A DNA stretch of 64,000 nt from Candidatus Leucobacter sulfamidivorax (GTDB lineage: Bacteria; Actinomycetota; Actinomycetes; Actinomycetales; Microbacteriaceae), in NCBI GenBank assembly GCA_016771945.1, contig QZLF01000002.1:372001-436000 (forward strand), read 5' to 3'. This document shows, one piece after another, positions 19,645 to 27,927 of the stretch (position 1 is the first letter of the stretch; the number at the start of each line of letters is the position of its first letter). The position numbers were made by a program, and so were the translations under genes. Below the pieces are notes generated by a model, which worked only from the letters and a program-made list of their open reading frames with translations, ran no database searches and was not told the origin of the DNA.

Positions 19645-20076
19645 ATGAGCAATCCCAGAGCAGGCAAGGTCGCCGAGCGCATCCAGCAGATCATCGCGCG
19701 CAGGCTCGAGAAGGGTCTGCGGGATCCGCGCATGGGCTTCGTGACCATCACCGATGTGCGCGTCACCGGCGACCTGCAGCACGCCAGCGTCTTCTACACC
19801 GTCTACGGCGACGAGCAGGAGCAGACCGACACCGCCGCGGCGCTGAAGGCCGCCACCGGCATGCTGCGGACCGAGGTCGGCAAGCAGCTCGGCACCCGGC
19901 TGACGCCGAGCCTCGAGTTCATCCACGACGAGCTGCCCGAGACCGCGCAGCACCTGAACGAGCTGCTCGACGAGGCCCGTCGCCGCGACGAGGAGGCCCA
20001 TGTGCTCGCCGCGAACGCGCAGTACGCCGGCGATGCCGATCCCTACGTGAAGCCTCGCGAGGACGAGGAGGAGTAG
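19645..20076 (+). CDS. rbfA: Ribosome-binding factor A
   Basis: 143 residues. Binds the 30S precursor and helps 16S rRNA 5' maturation. KH-type fold with RVAERIQQIIARRLEKGLRD-like start, DPRMGFVTITDVRVTGDL and HASVFYTVYGD, all standard for RbfA, and an acidic C-terminal tail. ATG start. It normally follows infB directly; here four reverse-strand genes intervene and no truB follows. Confidence 0.95.
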   Translation: MSNPRAGKVAERIQQIIARRLEKGLRDPRMGFVTITDVRVTGDLQHASVFYTVYGDEQEQTDTAAALKAATGMLRTEVGKQLGTRLTPSLEFIHDELPETAQHLNELLDEARRRDEEAHVLAANAQYAGDADPYVKPREDEEE

Positions 20077-20086
20077 GGAGCGCCGC

Positions 20087-20617
20087 CTAGGGCGTGTCTC
20101 GTAAATAGTTGAGCCAGGCTACGACCCCGTTCAGGACGACCGCGGCCCGGTACACGACCGCGAGCTTGTCGTATCGGGTTGCGAGCCCGCGCCATTGCTT
20201 GAGCCGACAATAGCCACGCTCGATCACGTTCCTGCCCCGGTATTTCTCGGCATCGAACTTCGGCGGCCTGCCACCGGTACGGCCGCGACGCTTTCGGTGT
20301 GCTTGCTGGTCACGGGGCTCAGGAATGACCGCCTCGACACGATGCTCTCGAAGATACTCGCGGTTCTTGCGTGACGAGTACGCCTTGTCACCCAAGACCG
20401 CATCGGGTCTGGTGCGGCGGCCGATCCGCACGTGCTCCATGAGCGGGACGAACATCGGCGAGTCCCCATCTTGACCTGCGGTGCAGATCGTCACAAGCGG
20501 CAGACCCCGCCCATCGACCAACTGGTGCGTCTTCGTCGAGAGACCACCACGAGAACGGCCAACCGCGTGGTCAAGCGGCTCGGTCAGCAGATTCTTGTAA
20601 TTCGATGAATCCCTTTT
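20087..20617 (-). CDS. IS5-family transposase, second frame (OrfB)
   Basis: Open from just after the A-run and displaced by +1 (or -2) from the first frame. It carries the rest of the DDE_Tnp domain: RSRGGLSTKTH, the second Asp in GDKAYSS, and the Glu in RNVIERGYCRLKQWR. No obvious start codon or ribosome-binding site lies near its beginning, so it is probably reached by frameshifting, making a functional OrfAB. Its TAG stop lies in the target-site duplication, outside the element itself. Confidence 0.8.
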   Translation of the reverse strand, partial: KRDSSNYKNLLTEPLDHAVGRSRGGLSTKTHQLVDGRGLPLVTICTAGQDGDSPMFVPLMEHVRIGRRTRPDAVLGDKAYSSRKNREYLREHRVEAVIPEPRDQQAHRKRRGRTGGRPPKFDAEKYRGRNVIERGYCRLKQWRGLATRYDKLAVVYRAAVVLNGVVAWLNYLRDTP

Positions 20618-20966
20618 TTAGGCGCGTGACATTGGTTGCGTGCTGATGCGCACGCGCGATCGTGGAATCCACCGACACCGACCAGTCGACCAAGCCGTCA
20701 CGGTCTGCAAGTTCGTGAAGCAGGCGCTGCGCCTGATCCCAGGTGCCGTCACCAGCCATCCGGCGATGCCATCGCCAGACGGTCTGCCAGGGGCCGAACA
20801 CTTCCGGGAGATCCCGCCACGCGATCCCGCACCGATACCGGTAGATGATGCCCTCGACCATTGTGCGAGCGTCTGCGAACGGGCGTCCCTGTTTCCCAGT
20901 AGGGCCAGGCATGAGGCCCGAGATGAGGGCCCATTGATCATCCGAAAGGAGCTGGAATCGTGACAT
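20571..20966 (-). CDS. IS5-family transposase, first frame (OrfA)
   Basis: 131 residues. An N-terminal DUF4096-type region (LLSDDQWALISGLMPG; YRYRCGIAWRDLP) is followed by VSVDSTIARAHQHA, which contains the first catalytic Asp of the DDE triad. It ends with GFIELQESADRAA and a TGA. Just before, an A6G3 run (minus strand, about 20611-20619) could allow ribosomal frameshifting into the second frame. The ATG at 20966 has only a weak ribosome-binding site. Confidence 0.85.
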   Translation of the reverse strand: MSRFQLLSDDQWALISGLMPGPTGKQGRPFADARTMVEGIIYRYRCGIAWRDLPEVFGPWQTVWRWHRRMAGDGTWDQAQRLLHELADRDGLVDWSVSVDSTIARAHQHATNVTRLKKGFIELQESADRAA

Positions 20967-21012
20967 AGTTCCACGATCCCAGCCCCCATCAAGAAACTTT
21001 ACGAGACACGCC

Positions 21013-21942
21013 CTAGCGGTGATCCTGGCGCGGCACCTCGAGCGGCGTCGCGGGAGGGAAGGTGCCCGCTGCGGCGAGGCCCGAACGCGGCGAGACCTCG
21101 ACGGCGGCGCAGATCGCCCGGCCGGCCTCGGTCGCCGATCCGGCGTCGATACCCGTCGCCCACCCGCCGCGCTCGAGCGCCCAGACGAGGTCCTCGGTCG
21201 CGACGTTGCCGGCGGCGCCCGGCGCGAAGGGGCACCCGCCGAGGCCCCCGACGGAGGAGTCGAGCGCGCGCACTCCGGCCGAGAGCGCGGCGAAGGCGTT
21301 CGCGATGGCGGTATGACGGGTCTCGTGGAAGTGTGCGCGCCGCCCCGTGTGCGTGCGGATCGCGTCCCGGGCGAAGAGCGCCTCCACCTGCCCGGGCACC
21401 GCGCAGCCGATGGTGTCGGCGAGCGCGAGCTCGGCCAGCTCGGCGCGGCGCGCGGCCTCGGCGACGATCCGCGCCACCTCGTCAGGGGCGACCTCGCCCG
21501 AGAACGGGCATCCGAATGCCACCGCGACGGTGAGGGTGAGACCGAGGCGCGCATCCTGCAAGAGCGGCGCGACCGCGGCCAACTCGTCGAGCAGACGCGC
21601 GCGCGTCGTGTTCTGGTTGGCGAGCGCGAAGGCCTCGGTGGCGGGGATGACGAAGTTCACCTCGTCGACGCCGGCGTCGATCGCGCGCCGCACTCCGCGC
21701 TCGTTGAGGGCGAGGCCGATGTAGCGGATGCCGTCGCGTCGTGGGACCCGGGCCATGACCGCCTCGGCGTCGGCCATGGCCGGCACGAGCTTCGGATGCA
21801 CGAACGAGACCGCCTCGATCCTGCGGGCACCGGCCTCGATCAGCCGGTCGACCAGATCGAGCTTCGCCTCGGTGGAGGCGATCCGCTGCTCGTTCTGCAG
21901 GCCGTCGCGCGGGCTGACCTCGACGATCTCGACGGTGCGCAT
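21013..21942 (-). CDS. Hydroxymethylglutaryl-CoA lyase
   Basis: 309 residues. Cleaves HMG-CoA to acetoacetate and acetyl-CoA (leucine breakdown), or a related acyl-CoA in this HMGL-like family. TIM-barrel signatures: EVSPRDGLQNE at the start, the HFHETRHTAIANA metal-binding segment, and the GGLGGCPFAPGAAGN loop with the catalytic Cys. The start overlaps the CoA-transferase stop (TGATG), so the two are coupled. Pairing with a class III CoA-transferase suggests a shared acyl-CoA pathway. Its stop TAG lies in the CTAG duplicated by the IS5 element. Confidence 0.92.
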   Translation of the reverse strand: MRTVEIVEVSPRDGLQNEQRIASTEAKLDLVDRLIEAGARRIEAVSFVHPKLVPAMADAEAVMARVPRRDGIRYIGLALNERGVRRAIDAGVDEVNFVIPATEAFALANQNTTRARLLDELAAVAPLLQDARLGLTLTVAVAFGCPFSGEVAPDEVARIVAEAARRAELAELALADTIGCAVPGQVEALFARDAIRTHTGRRAHFHETRHTAIANAFAALSAGVRALDSSVGGLGGCPFAPGAAGNVATEDLVWALERGGWATGIDAGSATEAGRAICAAVEVSPRSGLAAAGTFPPATPLEVPRQDHR

Positions 21943-23153
21943 CACACCGCTCCCGCCGCACGGAGCGCGGAGATCGCATCCGGCGCGTAGCCGAGCTCGA
22001 CCAGCACCTCGTCGGTGTGCGCACCCAGCTCGGGGCCCAGCCAGCGGACGGACCCGGGGTGCCGCTCGAGCCTCGGGACGACCCCGGGGAAGACGACCGC
22101 GGCCTCGCCCGGCTCGCCGAGATCCACGGCGTGCTCCTCGAGCATCCCGCGATCGCGGTAGTGCGGATCGGCGACGATGTCCGGCGCGCGGTAGATCGGG
22201 CCGCTCGGCACCTCGGCGCCCGCGAGTACCTCCAGGGCCTCGGCGGTCGTGACCGTGGCGGCCCAGTCGGCGAGGGCCTGCTCGATCCGCTCGACCGCCG
22301 GCACGCGGCCCTCGTTGCTCTGCAGGGTGGGGTCCTCGCCCAGATCCGGGCGCCCGACCGCCGCCATCAGGCGGCGGTAGATCGCATCCCCGTTGCCGCT
22401 GATGATGACGTACCCGCCGTCGCTGCAGCGGAAGCTGTTCGACGGGACGATCCCCGTCAGGCGGGACCCGGCGGGCTCTCGCTGCACGCCGAACGCGGTG
22501 TGTTCCGGGACCAGATCCTCCATGAGCGAGAACACCGCCTCGTAGAGGGCGACGTCGACCACCTCGCCGCCACCGCCGCGACCGCGGGCGACGAGACCCA
22601 GGAGGGCCCCGATGACCGCGTGCATGCCGGCGACGGTGTCCGCGAGGCTGATGCCCACGCGGACCGGCGGCCGGTCGGGGTAGCCTACGACGTGCCGTAG
22701 CCCGCCGACCGACTCCGCGACCCCGCCGAAGCCGGGCCGATCGCGATAGGGCCCGGTCTGGCCGTAGCCGGAGATGCGCACGAGCACCGCGTCCGGGTTG
22801 ATCCGCTCGATCTCCTCGGGGCCGAGGCCGAGGCGCTCCAGGGCTCCCGGGCGGAAGTTCTCCAGCACGATGTCCGCGCGGGCGATCAGTCGGCGCACCA
22901 CGTCGATCCCCTCGGGGTGCTTCAGATCGGCGGTGATGCTGCGCTTGTTGCGCCCCAGCGTGCGGAACAGCAGCGAGGTGTTGGTGGCGGCGTGCATGCG
23001 CCAGGTGCGCAGTTCGTCGCCCGTGCGGGGGCGCTCGACCTTGATCACGTCGGCGCCGAAGTCGCCCAGCAGGCGTCCCGCCGTGGGGGCCGCGATGAAG
23101 TTGCCGAGTTCGACGACGGTGATGCCCGCGAGGGGGCCGGCGGAGGCGCTCAT
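21942..23153 (-). CDS. CaiB/BaiF (class III) CoA-transferase
   Basis: 403 residues. Family III CoA-transferase: GITVVELGNFIAAPTAGRLL, FGADVIKVERP, and KRSITADLKHPEG, with the catalytic Asp expected in GISLADTVAGM. It transfers CoA between carboxylic acids; the substrates cannot be read from sequence. I chose the ATG at 23153 because the family begins right before the first conserved strand; the longer open frame upstream is Pro/Arg-rich and unlikely. Coupled to the HMG-CoA lyase gene. Confidence 0.92.
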   Translation of the reverse strand: MSASAGPLAGITVVELGNFIAAPTAGRLLGDFGADVIKVERPRTGDELRTWRMHAATNTSLLFRTLGRNKRSITADLKHPEGIDVVRRLIARADIVLENFRPGALERLGLGPEEIERINPDAVLVRISGYGQTGPYRDRPGFGGVAESVGGLRHVVGYPDRPPVRVGISLADTVAGMHAVIGALLGLVARGRGGGGEVVDVALYEAVFSLMEDLVPEHTAFGVQREPAGSRLTGIVPSNSFRCSDGGYVIISGNGDAIYRRLMAAVGRPDLGEDPTLQSNEGRVPAVERIEQALADWAATVTTAEALEVLAGAEVPSGPIYRAPDIVADPHYRDRGMLEEHAVDLGEPGEAAVVFPGVVPRLERHPGSVRWLGPELGAHTDEVLVELGYAPDAISALRAAGAV

Positions 23154-23229
23154 ACCCGCAACGATACCGGCCGGTCCCTGTTGAGGGAGAGCACGGCCGG
23201 GCCTTCTCGAAGCCGGTCCTGCACTATGT

Positions 23230-23285
23230 CGAAAGGACAATATTCGTGGTGAATTCCGGCAGACGCCACGAATATTGTCCTTTCG
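23230..23285. repeat. Perfect 20-bp AT-rich inverted repeat
   Basis: Arms CGAAAGGACAATATTCGTGG (23230-23249) and its exact complement (23266-23285) with a 16-base spacer. It lies between the mutY 3' end and the CoA-transferase start, both on the minus strand. Much lower GC than the surroundings. It could be a terminator for mutY, an operator, or the footprint of a small mobile element. Confidence 0.75.
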
Positions 23286-23344
23286 CGCAGTTCATCTTGG
23301 ACTCCGAGAAACCCTGGGCCTGGCGCATGGCGGGCGCCCCAGGG

Positions 23345-24251
23345 CTACGGAAGCCGGGCGAGGCCGTCGAGCTCCACGACGAGCCCGTCCGAGACCAGCG
23401 AGTCGTAGGCGCGCCGCGGCTGCTCGGCGTCCCGCACGCCGCCGTCGGCAGCCGCCCCAAGCGCCTCGGCGACCGGAACGGGGGCGGATGCGGCGCGCAG
23501 CAGCGCCATGATCCTTCCGCGCACCTGCCGGTCGCTCCCCTCGAAGGCGGCCTGCCGGGGGCGCTTCTCGGGCGCGTTGTCGGGGTAGCCGGCACCGCGC
23601 CACTCGCACCACGCCGCCACCGGGCACTCCCCGCAGCGCGGCGCCCGCGCGGTGCACACCACGGCGCCGAGCTCCATCATCCCCGCGTTGAAGACGCGCG
23701 ACTCGGCGGGGTCCTCGGCAGCAGCGCCGCCATGTCGTCGAGGTCGGAGGCGCGGGGCATCCCCGCCGCCGCGCGGCCGTGCACGAGCCTCGCGATCACC
23801 CGGCGCGTGTTCGTGTCGACCACGGGGTGCCGCTCGCCGTAGGCGAGACCGCGACGGCGCGGGCGGTGTACGGCCTGACCCCGGTGAGCGCCAGCAACGC
23901 CTCGACGCCGCGGGGCACGGCGTCGTCGTGATCCGCCGCGATCTCGGCGGCCGCCCGATGCAGCCACAGCGCCCGGCGCGGGTAGCCGAGCCGCCCCCAG
24001 GCGCGCACGGCCTCGCCCGGCTCCTCCGCCGCGAGGGCCGAGGGGAGGGGCCACCGCTCCATCCACTCGAGGAAGCGGGGCAGTACGCGATCCACCTGCG
24101 TCTGCTGCAGCATGAACTCGGAGACCAGCACGGACCACGGCGAGGGGTCGGCCCGCCAGGGCAGCTCCCGGGCCTCCCGAGCGAACCAGTCGTTCACCGC
24201 GCGGGCGATGTCCTCGCCGGCGCCGCCGTCCGCCCCGCTCGGCCCACTCAT
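23345..24251 (-). pseudogene. mutY: A/G-specific adenine glycosylase MutY, two frameshifts as given
   Basis: Base-excision repair glycosylase removing A opposite 8-oxoG. All family landmarks are present but lie in three frames: LMLQQ-type helix FMLQQTQVDRVLPRF and helix-hairpin-helix LTGVRPYTARAVA in frame 1; catalytic Asp region HPVVDTNTRRVIARL in frame 2; and the 4Fe-4S cysteines C-x6-C-x2-C-x5-C in frame 3. Frame 1 to 2 changes near 23846-23850, where one T would restore VFAYGERHP. Frame 2 to 3 changes near 23719-23722, where one base restores LPEDPAESRVFNAG. Both are one-base deletions. Either sequence errors or a recent pseudogene. Total length (~302 codons) is normal. Confidence 0.85.
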
Positions 24252-24295
24252 CACCCGCCCAGTGTAGGACAGGCCGCGAAGCGTAGAATCGAGGC

Positions 24296-25393
24296 ATGTC
24301 AGAGACGGCGACCGCAGCTCAGGATCAGCGCACCGTCGGCGCTCCCGTGGTGAGCCTCGCGATGCCGCGGCTGCGTCGCGAGAAGGGCCGTCTCAAGGAT
24401 CTGCCGGTCGACGGGTCGAAGAAGGTGCTGCTCGCCGCGCCCCGCGGCTACTGCGCCGGGGTCGACCGGGCAGTGGTCGCGGTCGAGAAGGCGCTCGACC
24501 GCTACGGCGCCCCGGTCTACGTGCGCAAACAGATCGTGCACAACGTGCACGTCGTCCGCACCCTCGAGAAGATGGGCGCGATCTTCGTCGACGAGGTCGA
24601 CGAGGTGCCCGAGGGCGCGCACGTGGTCTTCTCGGCGCACGGGGTGTCCCCGGCGGTGGTCGGGGCGGCGGCGGATCGCGGTCTGCACGCGATCGACGCC
24701 ACCTGCCCGCTCGTCACCAAGGTGCACCGCGAAGCCGTGCGCTTCGCGAAGCAGGACATGGAGATCCTGCTCATCGGCCACACGGGCCACGAGGAGGTCG
24801 AGGGCACGAGTGGCGAGGCGCCGGATCACATCACCATCGTGAACTCGCCCGACGACGTCGACGACCTCGAGGTCAAGGATCCCGAGAACCTCGTCTGGCT
24901 CTCGCAGACCACGCTCTCGGTCGACGAGACGATGGAGACGGTGCGGCGGCTGCGCGCGAAGTTCCCGAAGCTGCACGATCCTCCCAGCGACGACATCTGC
25001 TACGCGACGCAGAACCGGCAGGTCGCCATCAAGACGATCGCGCCGCAGGCCGACCTCGTGATCGTCGTCGGCTCGTCGAACTCCTCGAACTCGGTGCGAT
25101 TGAAGGAGGTCGCCCTCGAGTACGGGGCGAAAGCCGCGCACCGCGTCGACTTCGCGAGCGAGGTGCGGCAGGAATGGCTCGAGGGCGTGCGCACGATCGG
25201 CGTGACGAGCGGGGCGTCGGTGCCCGAGGTGCTCGTGCAGGAGCTGCTCGACGACCTCGCCGACGCCGGCTACACGGATGTGCAGGCGAGCGTCACCGCC
25301 GAGGAGGACCTCGTCTTCTCGCTGCCGAAGGAGCTGCGCCAGGATGCGTCCGGTAAGCGCGATGAGCGCGCGCTCGGCGGGAGGGTTCGTTGA
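24296..25393 (+). CDS. ispH: 4-hydroxy-3-methylbut-2-enyl diphosphate reductase
   Basis: 365 residues. Last step of the MEP isoprenoid pathway, making IPP and DMAPP; a 4Fe-4S enzyme. The three cluster cysteines are visible: Cys53 ([10 protein letters not shown]), Cys137 (DATCPLVTK) and Cys235 ([10 protein letters not shown]). Also visible are the substrate-contact [11 protein letters not shown] and GSSNSSNS. Start ATG; divergent from mutY. A short GC hairpin with TTTT follows the stop. Confidence 0.96.
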   Translation: MSETATAAQDQRTVGAPVVSLAMPRLRREKGRLKDLPVDGSKKVLLAAPRGYCAGVDRAVVAVEKALDRYGAPVYVRKQIVHNVHVVRTLEKMGAIFVDEVDEVPEGAHVVFSAHGVSPAVVGAAADRGLHAIDATCPLVTKVHREAVRFAKQDMEILLIGHTGHEEVEGTSGEAPDHITIVNSPDDVDDLEVKDPENLVWLSQTTLSVDETMETVRRLRAKFPKLHDPPSDDICYATQNRQVAIKTIAPQADLVIVVGSSNSSNSVRLKEVALEYGAKAAHRVDFASEVRQEWLEGVRTIGVTSGASVPEVLVQELLDDLADAGYTDVQASVTAEEDLVFSLPKELRQDASGKRDERALGGRVR

Positions 25394-25398
25394 TTCGC

Positions 25399-25416
25399 CG
25401 CCGTGCGCGGCGTTTT
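25399..25416 (+). terminator. Intrinsic terminator of ispH
   Basis: Stem CGCCG (25399-25403) with CGGCG (25408-25412), loop TGCG, followed by TTTT (25413-25416). Directly after it, a second structure pairs 25417-25424 with 25451-25458 and 25426-25434 with 25438-25446, so termination may be reinforced. Confidence 0.65.
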
Positions 25417-25518
25417 CGCGACCCTGTGCGAGGCGGTGCCTCGCACTGACGGGTCGCGGAGTTTCGTCGGCAGCGAACTTCCCATGCGACTCGCATCACG
25501 GTCGGGTAACGTCGAGGT

Positions 25519-26322
25519 GTGACCGAATCCACGATCAGTCCCCGGTCCTTCGGCGAAGAGGCCGTGGCGGAGGCGAAGGTGCACCCGCTCACGGGGCCCA
25601 TCGATCTCTCGCAGATCGACATCTCGATGATGGAGGGTCGGCGCCAGGTGCGCGACGGGCTCACCCGCTTCCTCATGCCCTACAAGTTCGCCATCGACGA
25701 GGTCATGACGAAGCTGCGCATCCTGCAGGAGGAGTTCACGCAGACGGGCGAGTACAACCCCATCGAGCACGTGTCGAGCCGGCTGAAGGATCCCGACAGC
25801 ATCATCGAGAAGATGCAGCGCCGCGGCATCCCGCTCGAGACCGACCGAGTTCGCGAGACCATCACCGACATCGCCGGCGTGCGCGTGGTCTGCGCGTTCG
25901 TCTCCGACGTCTACCGCGTCTTCGAACTGCTCACGGCTCACAGCGACGTCACGGTCTACCAGGTCAAGGACTACATCGCGAAGCCCAAGGAGAACGGCTA
26001 CCGCAGCCTCCACCTGCTGCTCGAGGTGCCCGTGTTCCTCTCGAGCGGCCCGGTGCAGACGATCGTCGAGGTGCAGATCCGCACCATCGCCATGGACTTC
26101 TGGGCGAGCCTCGAGCACAAGATCTACTACAAGTACGATCGCGAGGTGCCCGAGGAGCTGCTCGACGGCCTGCGCGACGCCGCCGACCAGGCCGGCCGGC
26201 TCGACTCGACCATGGAGTGGCTGCACATCGCCATCCGCGGCGGCGACCGCGACACCCTCGTCAGGCGCAGCACCGACACCCTCGCGCGCGGGGGCGGATC
26301 GGCTGAGGCCGCGTCCGCCTGA
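25519..26322 (+). CDS. Small alarmone synthetase, RelQ-like (p)ppGpp synthetase
   Basis: 267 residues. Single-domain GTP pyrophosphokinase: RelA/SpoT synthetase core with SSRLKDPDSIIEKMQRRG, DIAGVRVVCAFVSDVYRV and the KPKENGYRSLH G-loop/substrate motif, then VEVQIRTIAMDFWASLEHK. No HD hydrolase, TGS or ACT domain, so it makes but does not degrade (p)ppGpp. GTG start. Standalone gene facing the reverse-strand decarboxylase gene. Confidence 0.92.
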   Translation: MTESTISPRSFGEEAVAEAKVHPLTGPIDLSQIDISMMEGRRQVRDGLTRFLMPYKFAIDEVMTKLRILQEEFTQTGEYNPIEHVSSRLKDPDSIIEKMQRRGIPLETDRVRETITDIAGVRVVCAFVSDVYRVFELLTAHSDVTVYQVKDYIAKPKENGYRSLHLLLEVPVFLSSGPVQTIVEVQIRTIAMDFWASLEHKIYYKYDREVPEELLDGLRDAADQAGRLDSTMEWLHIAIRGGDRDTLVRRSTDTLARGGGSAEAASA

Positions 26323-26352
26323 GCCCTGCCGCCCGGCACCGGCGGAGAGCGG

Positions 26353-27927
26353 TTACGGCTCGCCGAAGCGGGCGAGCAGCTCGGTGAGCAGCGCCTCGGC
26401 GACCGGAGCCGGCAGGCGCTCGATCAGCGCCATGAGCGGAGCGACGCGATCGGGCAGGGCGGATCCGCCCTCCGCGCCCGCGGCCCCGCCGCCCGGAGCC
26501 CTGCCGCCGATTCCGGCGAGGCGCAGCAGCGTCCAGGCCGCGGACGGGCCCGGCACCCGTCCGTCCTCGCCGTAGCCCAGCAGCCGCATGGCCGCGAGCA
26601 CGGCTCCGACGGAGGGCCGCGGCCTGCCGCGCACCGTGTCCGCCGCCCGCCGCAGCGCGACGGAGAACTCCGGCAGTGCGCGCTCGATGACGGGCGTGAT
26701 CGTGAGATGCGCGCTGTGCGGCAGCCGCACGCCGTTCGCCTGTTGCAACCCGGGCTGCAGCTGCATGCGGAACCCGAGCCGCGCGACCTCGTCGGCGAGC
26801 AGGTGCGGATCCACCCGGTCGGCGGCGGGCACCGACTCGTCGGCGACGAGCGCGAGCCCTGGGCCCGATGGCCGGCCCTGCACCGCGAGGCCCGGGATGC
26901 CGGCCACCTCTGAAGCGATGCCGCGGGCCACCCGCAGGCAGGCGGCGGTGAGGTCGCGATATCCCTCGGCACCGAGCCGCCGTGTGATCGCCCAGGCGGC
27001 GGCCACGGGCGACGCTGATCGCGAGCCGAGCAGGGTCGGGTTCACCACCGGGTAGCCCGGCCAGCGGGTCGTCGCGAAGAACTGGGCGCGGTGCCGCGCG
27101 CGTCCGCGGTGCAGCAGCACGGAGACGCCCTTCGGGGCATAGCCGAACTTGTGCAGATCTGCCGAGATGCTCGTGACGCCCGGCACGCGGAAGTCCCAGT
27201 CGGGAAGGTCCGGCCACCACGGCAGGGCGAAGCCGCCGAAGCAGGCGTCGACGTGGCAGGCGATGCCCTGCGTCGCGGCGGCGCGCGAGACCGCGGCGAT
27301 CGGGTCGAGCGCGCTGCTCGGGTACGCCGGGGCCGACAGCACGACGAGAGCGACGTCATGGCCGAGGCGGCGGATCACCTCGCTCGCGCGCACGGAGCCG
27401 TCGGGCTCGCAGGGCACCGGATCCCATTCGAGATCGAGGACGCGCGCGGCCTTCTGGAACGCGGGGTGGGCGGTCGCCGGCGCGAGCAGTCGCGGTCGCC
27501 GGCGCGCGGCGAGGCGCGGGTTCTCGCTCCGCCACAGATCGCGCGCGGTCTTCGCCGCGAGCAGGCAGCTCTCGGTGCCGCCGCTCGTGACGCTGCCCAC
27601 CACCCGGCCGCCGCCCCGCATGCCGTGCCGGCGCTCGCCGCGCAGCGCCCGGCGGGCGAAGGCCACGAGGTCGCGCTCCATGACCGCGATCGAGGGGAAG
27701 GCCGTGGGGTCGAGCCCGTTGAGCGGGCGGGCCAGCTCGGTGGCCTGGCCGGCGAGCCGATCCAGCTCGGGCAGGCCGGGGTCGTAGACGTAGGAGAGGA
27801 TCCGGCCCCCGTGAGTGGGGGCGTCGAGCTCGCGCAGGGCGCGCAGCCGGGCGAGTACCTCGGCCGAGTCGGTGCAGTGGGAAGCAGCGCCGTGGGCGGC
27901 GCGAGAGGTGCCGTCGGTGCGGCTCAT
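26353..27927 (-). CDS. PLP-dependent decarboxylase, sphingosine-1-phosphate lyase-like
   Basis: 524 residues, fold type I PLP enzyme of the pyridoxal-dependent decarboxylase family. VGSVTSGGTESCLLAAKTARD binds the PLP phosphate region, HVDACFGGFALPW carries the PLP-pyridine Asp, and SADLHKFGYAPKG carries the Schiff-base Lys (Lys260). The DLHKFGYAPKG form is typical of sphingosine-1-phosphate lyase and its bacterial relatives; the substrate here is not known and glutamate or other amino acid decarboxylation is possible. The C-terminal ~100 residues are Gly/Ala-rich. The ATG overlaps the transporter stop by 4 bases, suggesting a transport-degradation pair. Confidence 0.85.
   Translation of the reverse strand: MSRTDGTSRAAHGAASHCTDSAEVLARLRALRELDAPTHGGRILSYVYDPGLPELDRLAGQATELARPLNGLDPTAFPSIAVMERDLVAFARRALRGERRHGMRGGGRVVGSVTSGGTESCLLAAKTARDLWRSENPRLAARRRPRLLAPATAHPAFQKAARVLDLEWDPVPCEPDGSVRASEVIRRLGHDVALVVLSAPAYPSSALDPIAAVSRAAATQGIACHVDACFGGFALPWWPDLPDWDFRVPGVTSISADLHKFGYAPKGVSVLLHRGRARHRAQFFATTRWPGYPVVNPTLLGSRSASPVAAAWAITRRLGAEGYRDLTAACLRVARGIASEVAGIPGLAVQGRPSGPGLALVADESVPAADRVDPHLLADEVARLGFRMQLQPGLQQANGVRLPHSAHLTITPVIERALPEFSVALRRAADTVRGRPRPSVGAVLAAMRLLGYGEDGRVPGPSAAWTLLRLAGIGGRAPGGGAAGAEGGSALPDRVAPLMALIERLPAPVAEALLTELLARFGEP

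Larger units (their letters stand above)
20087..21016 (-). mobile_element. IS5-family (IS427-like group) insertion sequence
   Basis: The 922-bp element (20091-21012) has 15-bp perfect terminal inverted repeats (GGCGTGTCTCGTAAA left, its complement right). It is flanked by a 4-bp direct repeat CTAG (20087-20090 and 21013-21016), which fits the YTAR target described for the IS427 group. Transposase is split over two frames. The element lies between convergent rbfA and the HMG-CoA lyase gene. The right CTAG copy holds the lyase's TAG stop and the left copy holds the transposase's TAG stop. Confidence 0.92.

Noticed and set aside
23154-23240. Upstream extension of the CoA-transferase frame
   Set aside because: Composition unlike the family; the conserved domain starts directly after the ATG at 23153.
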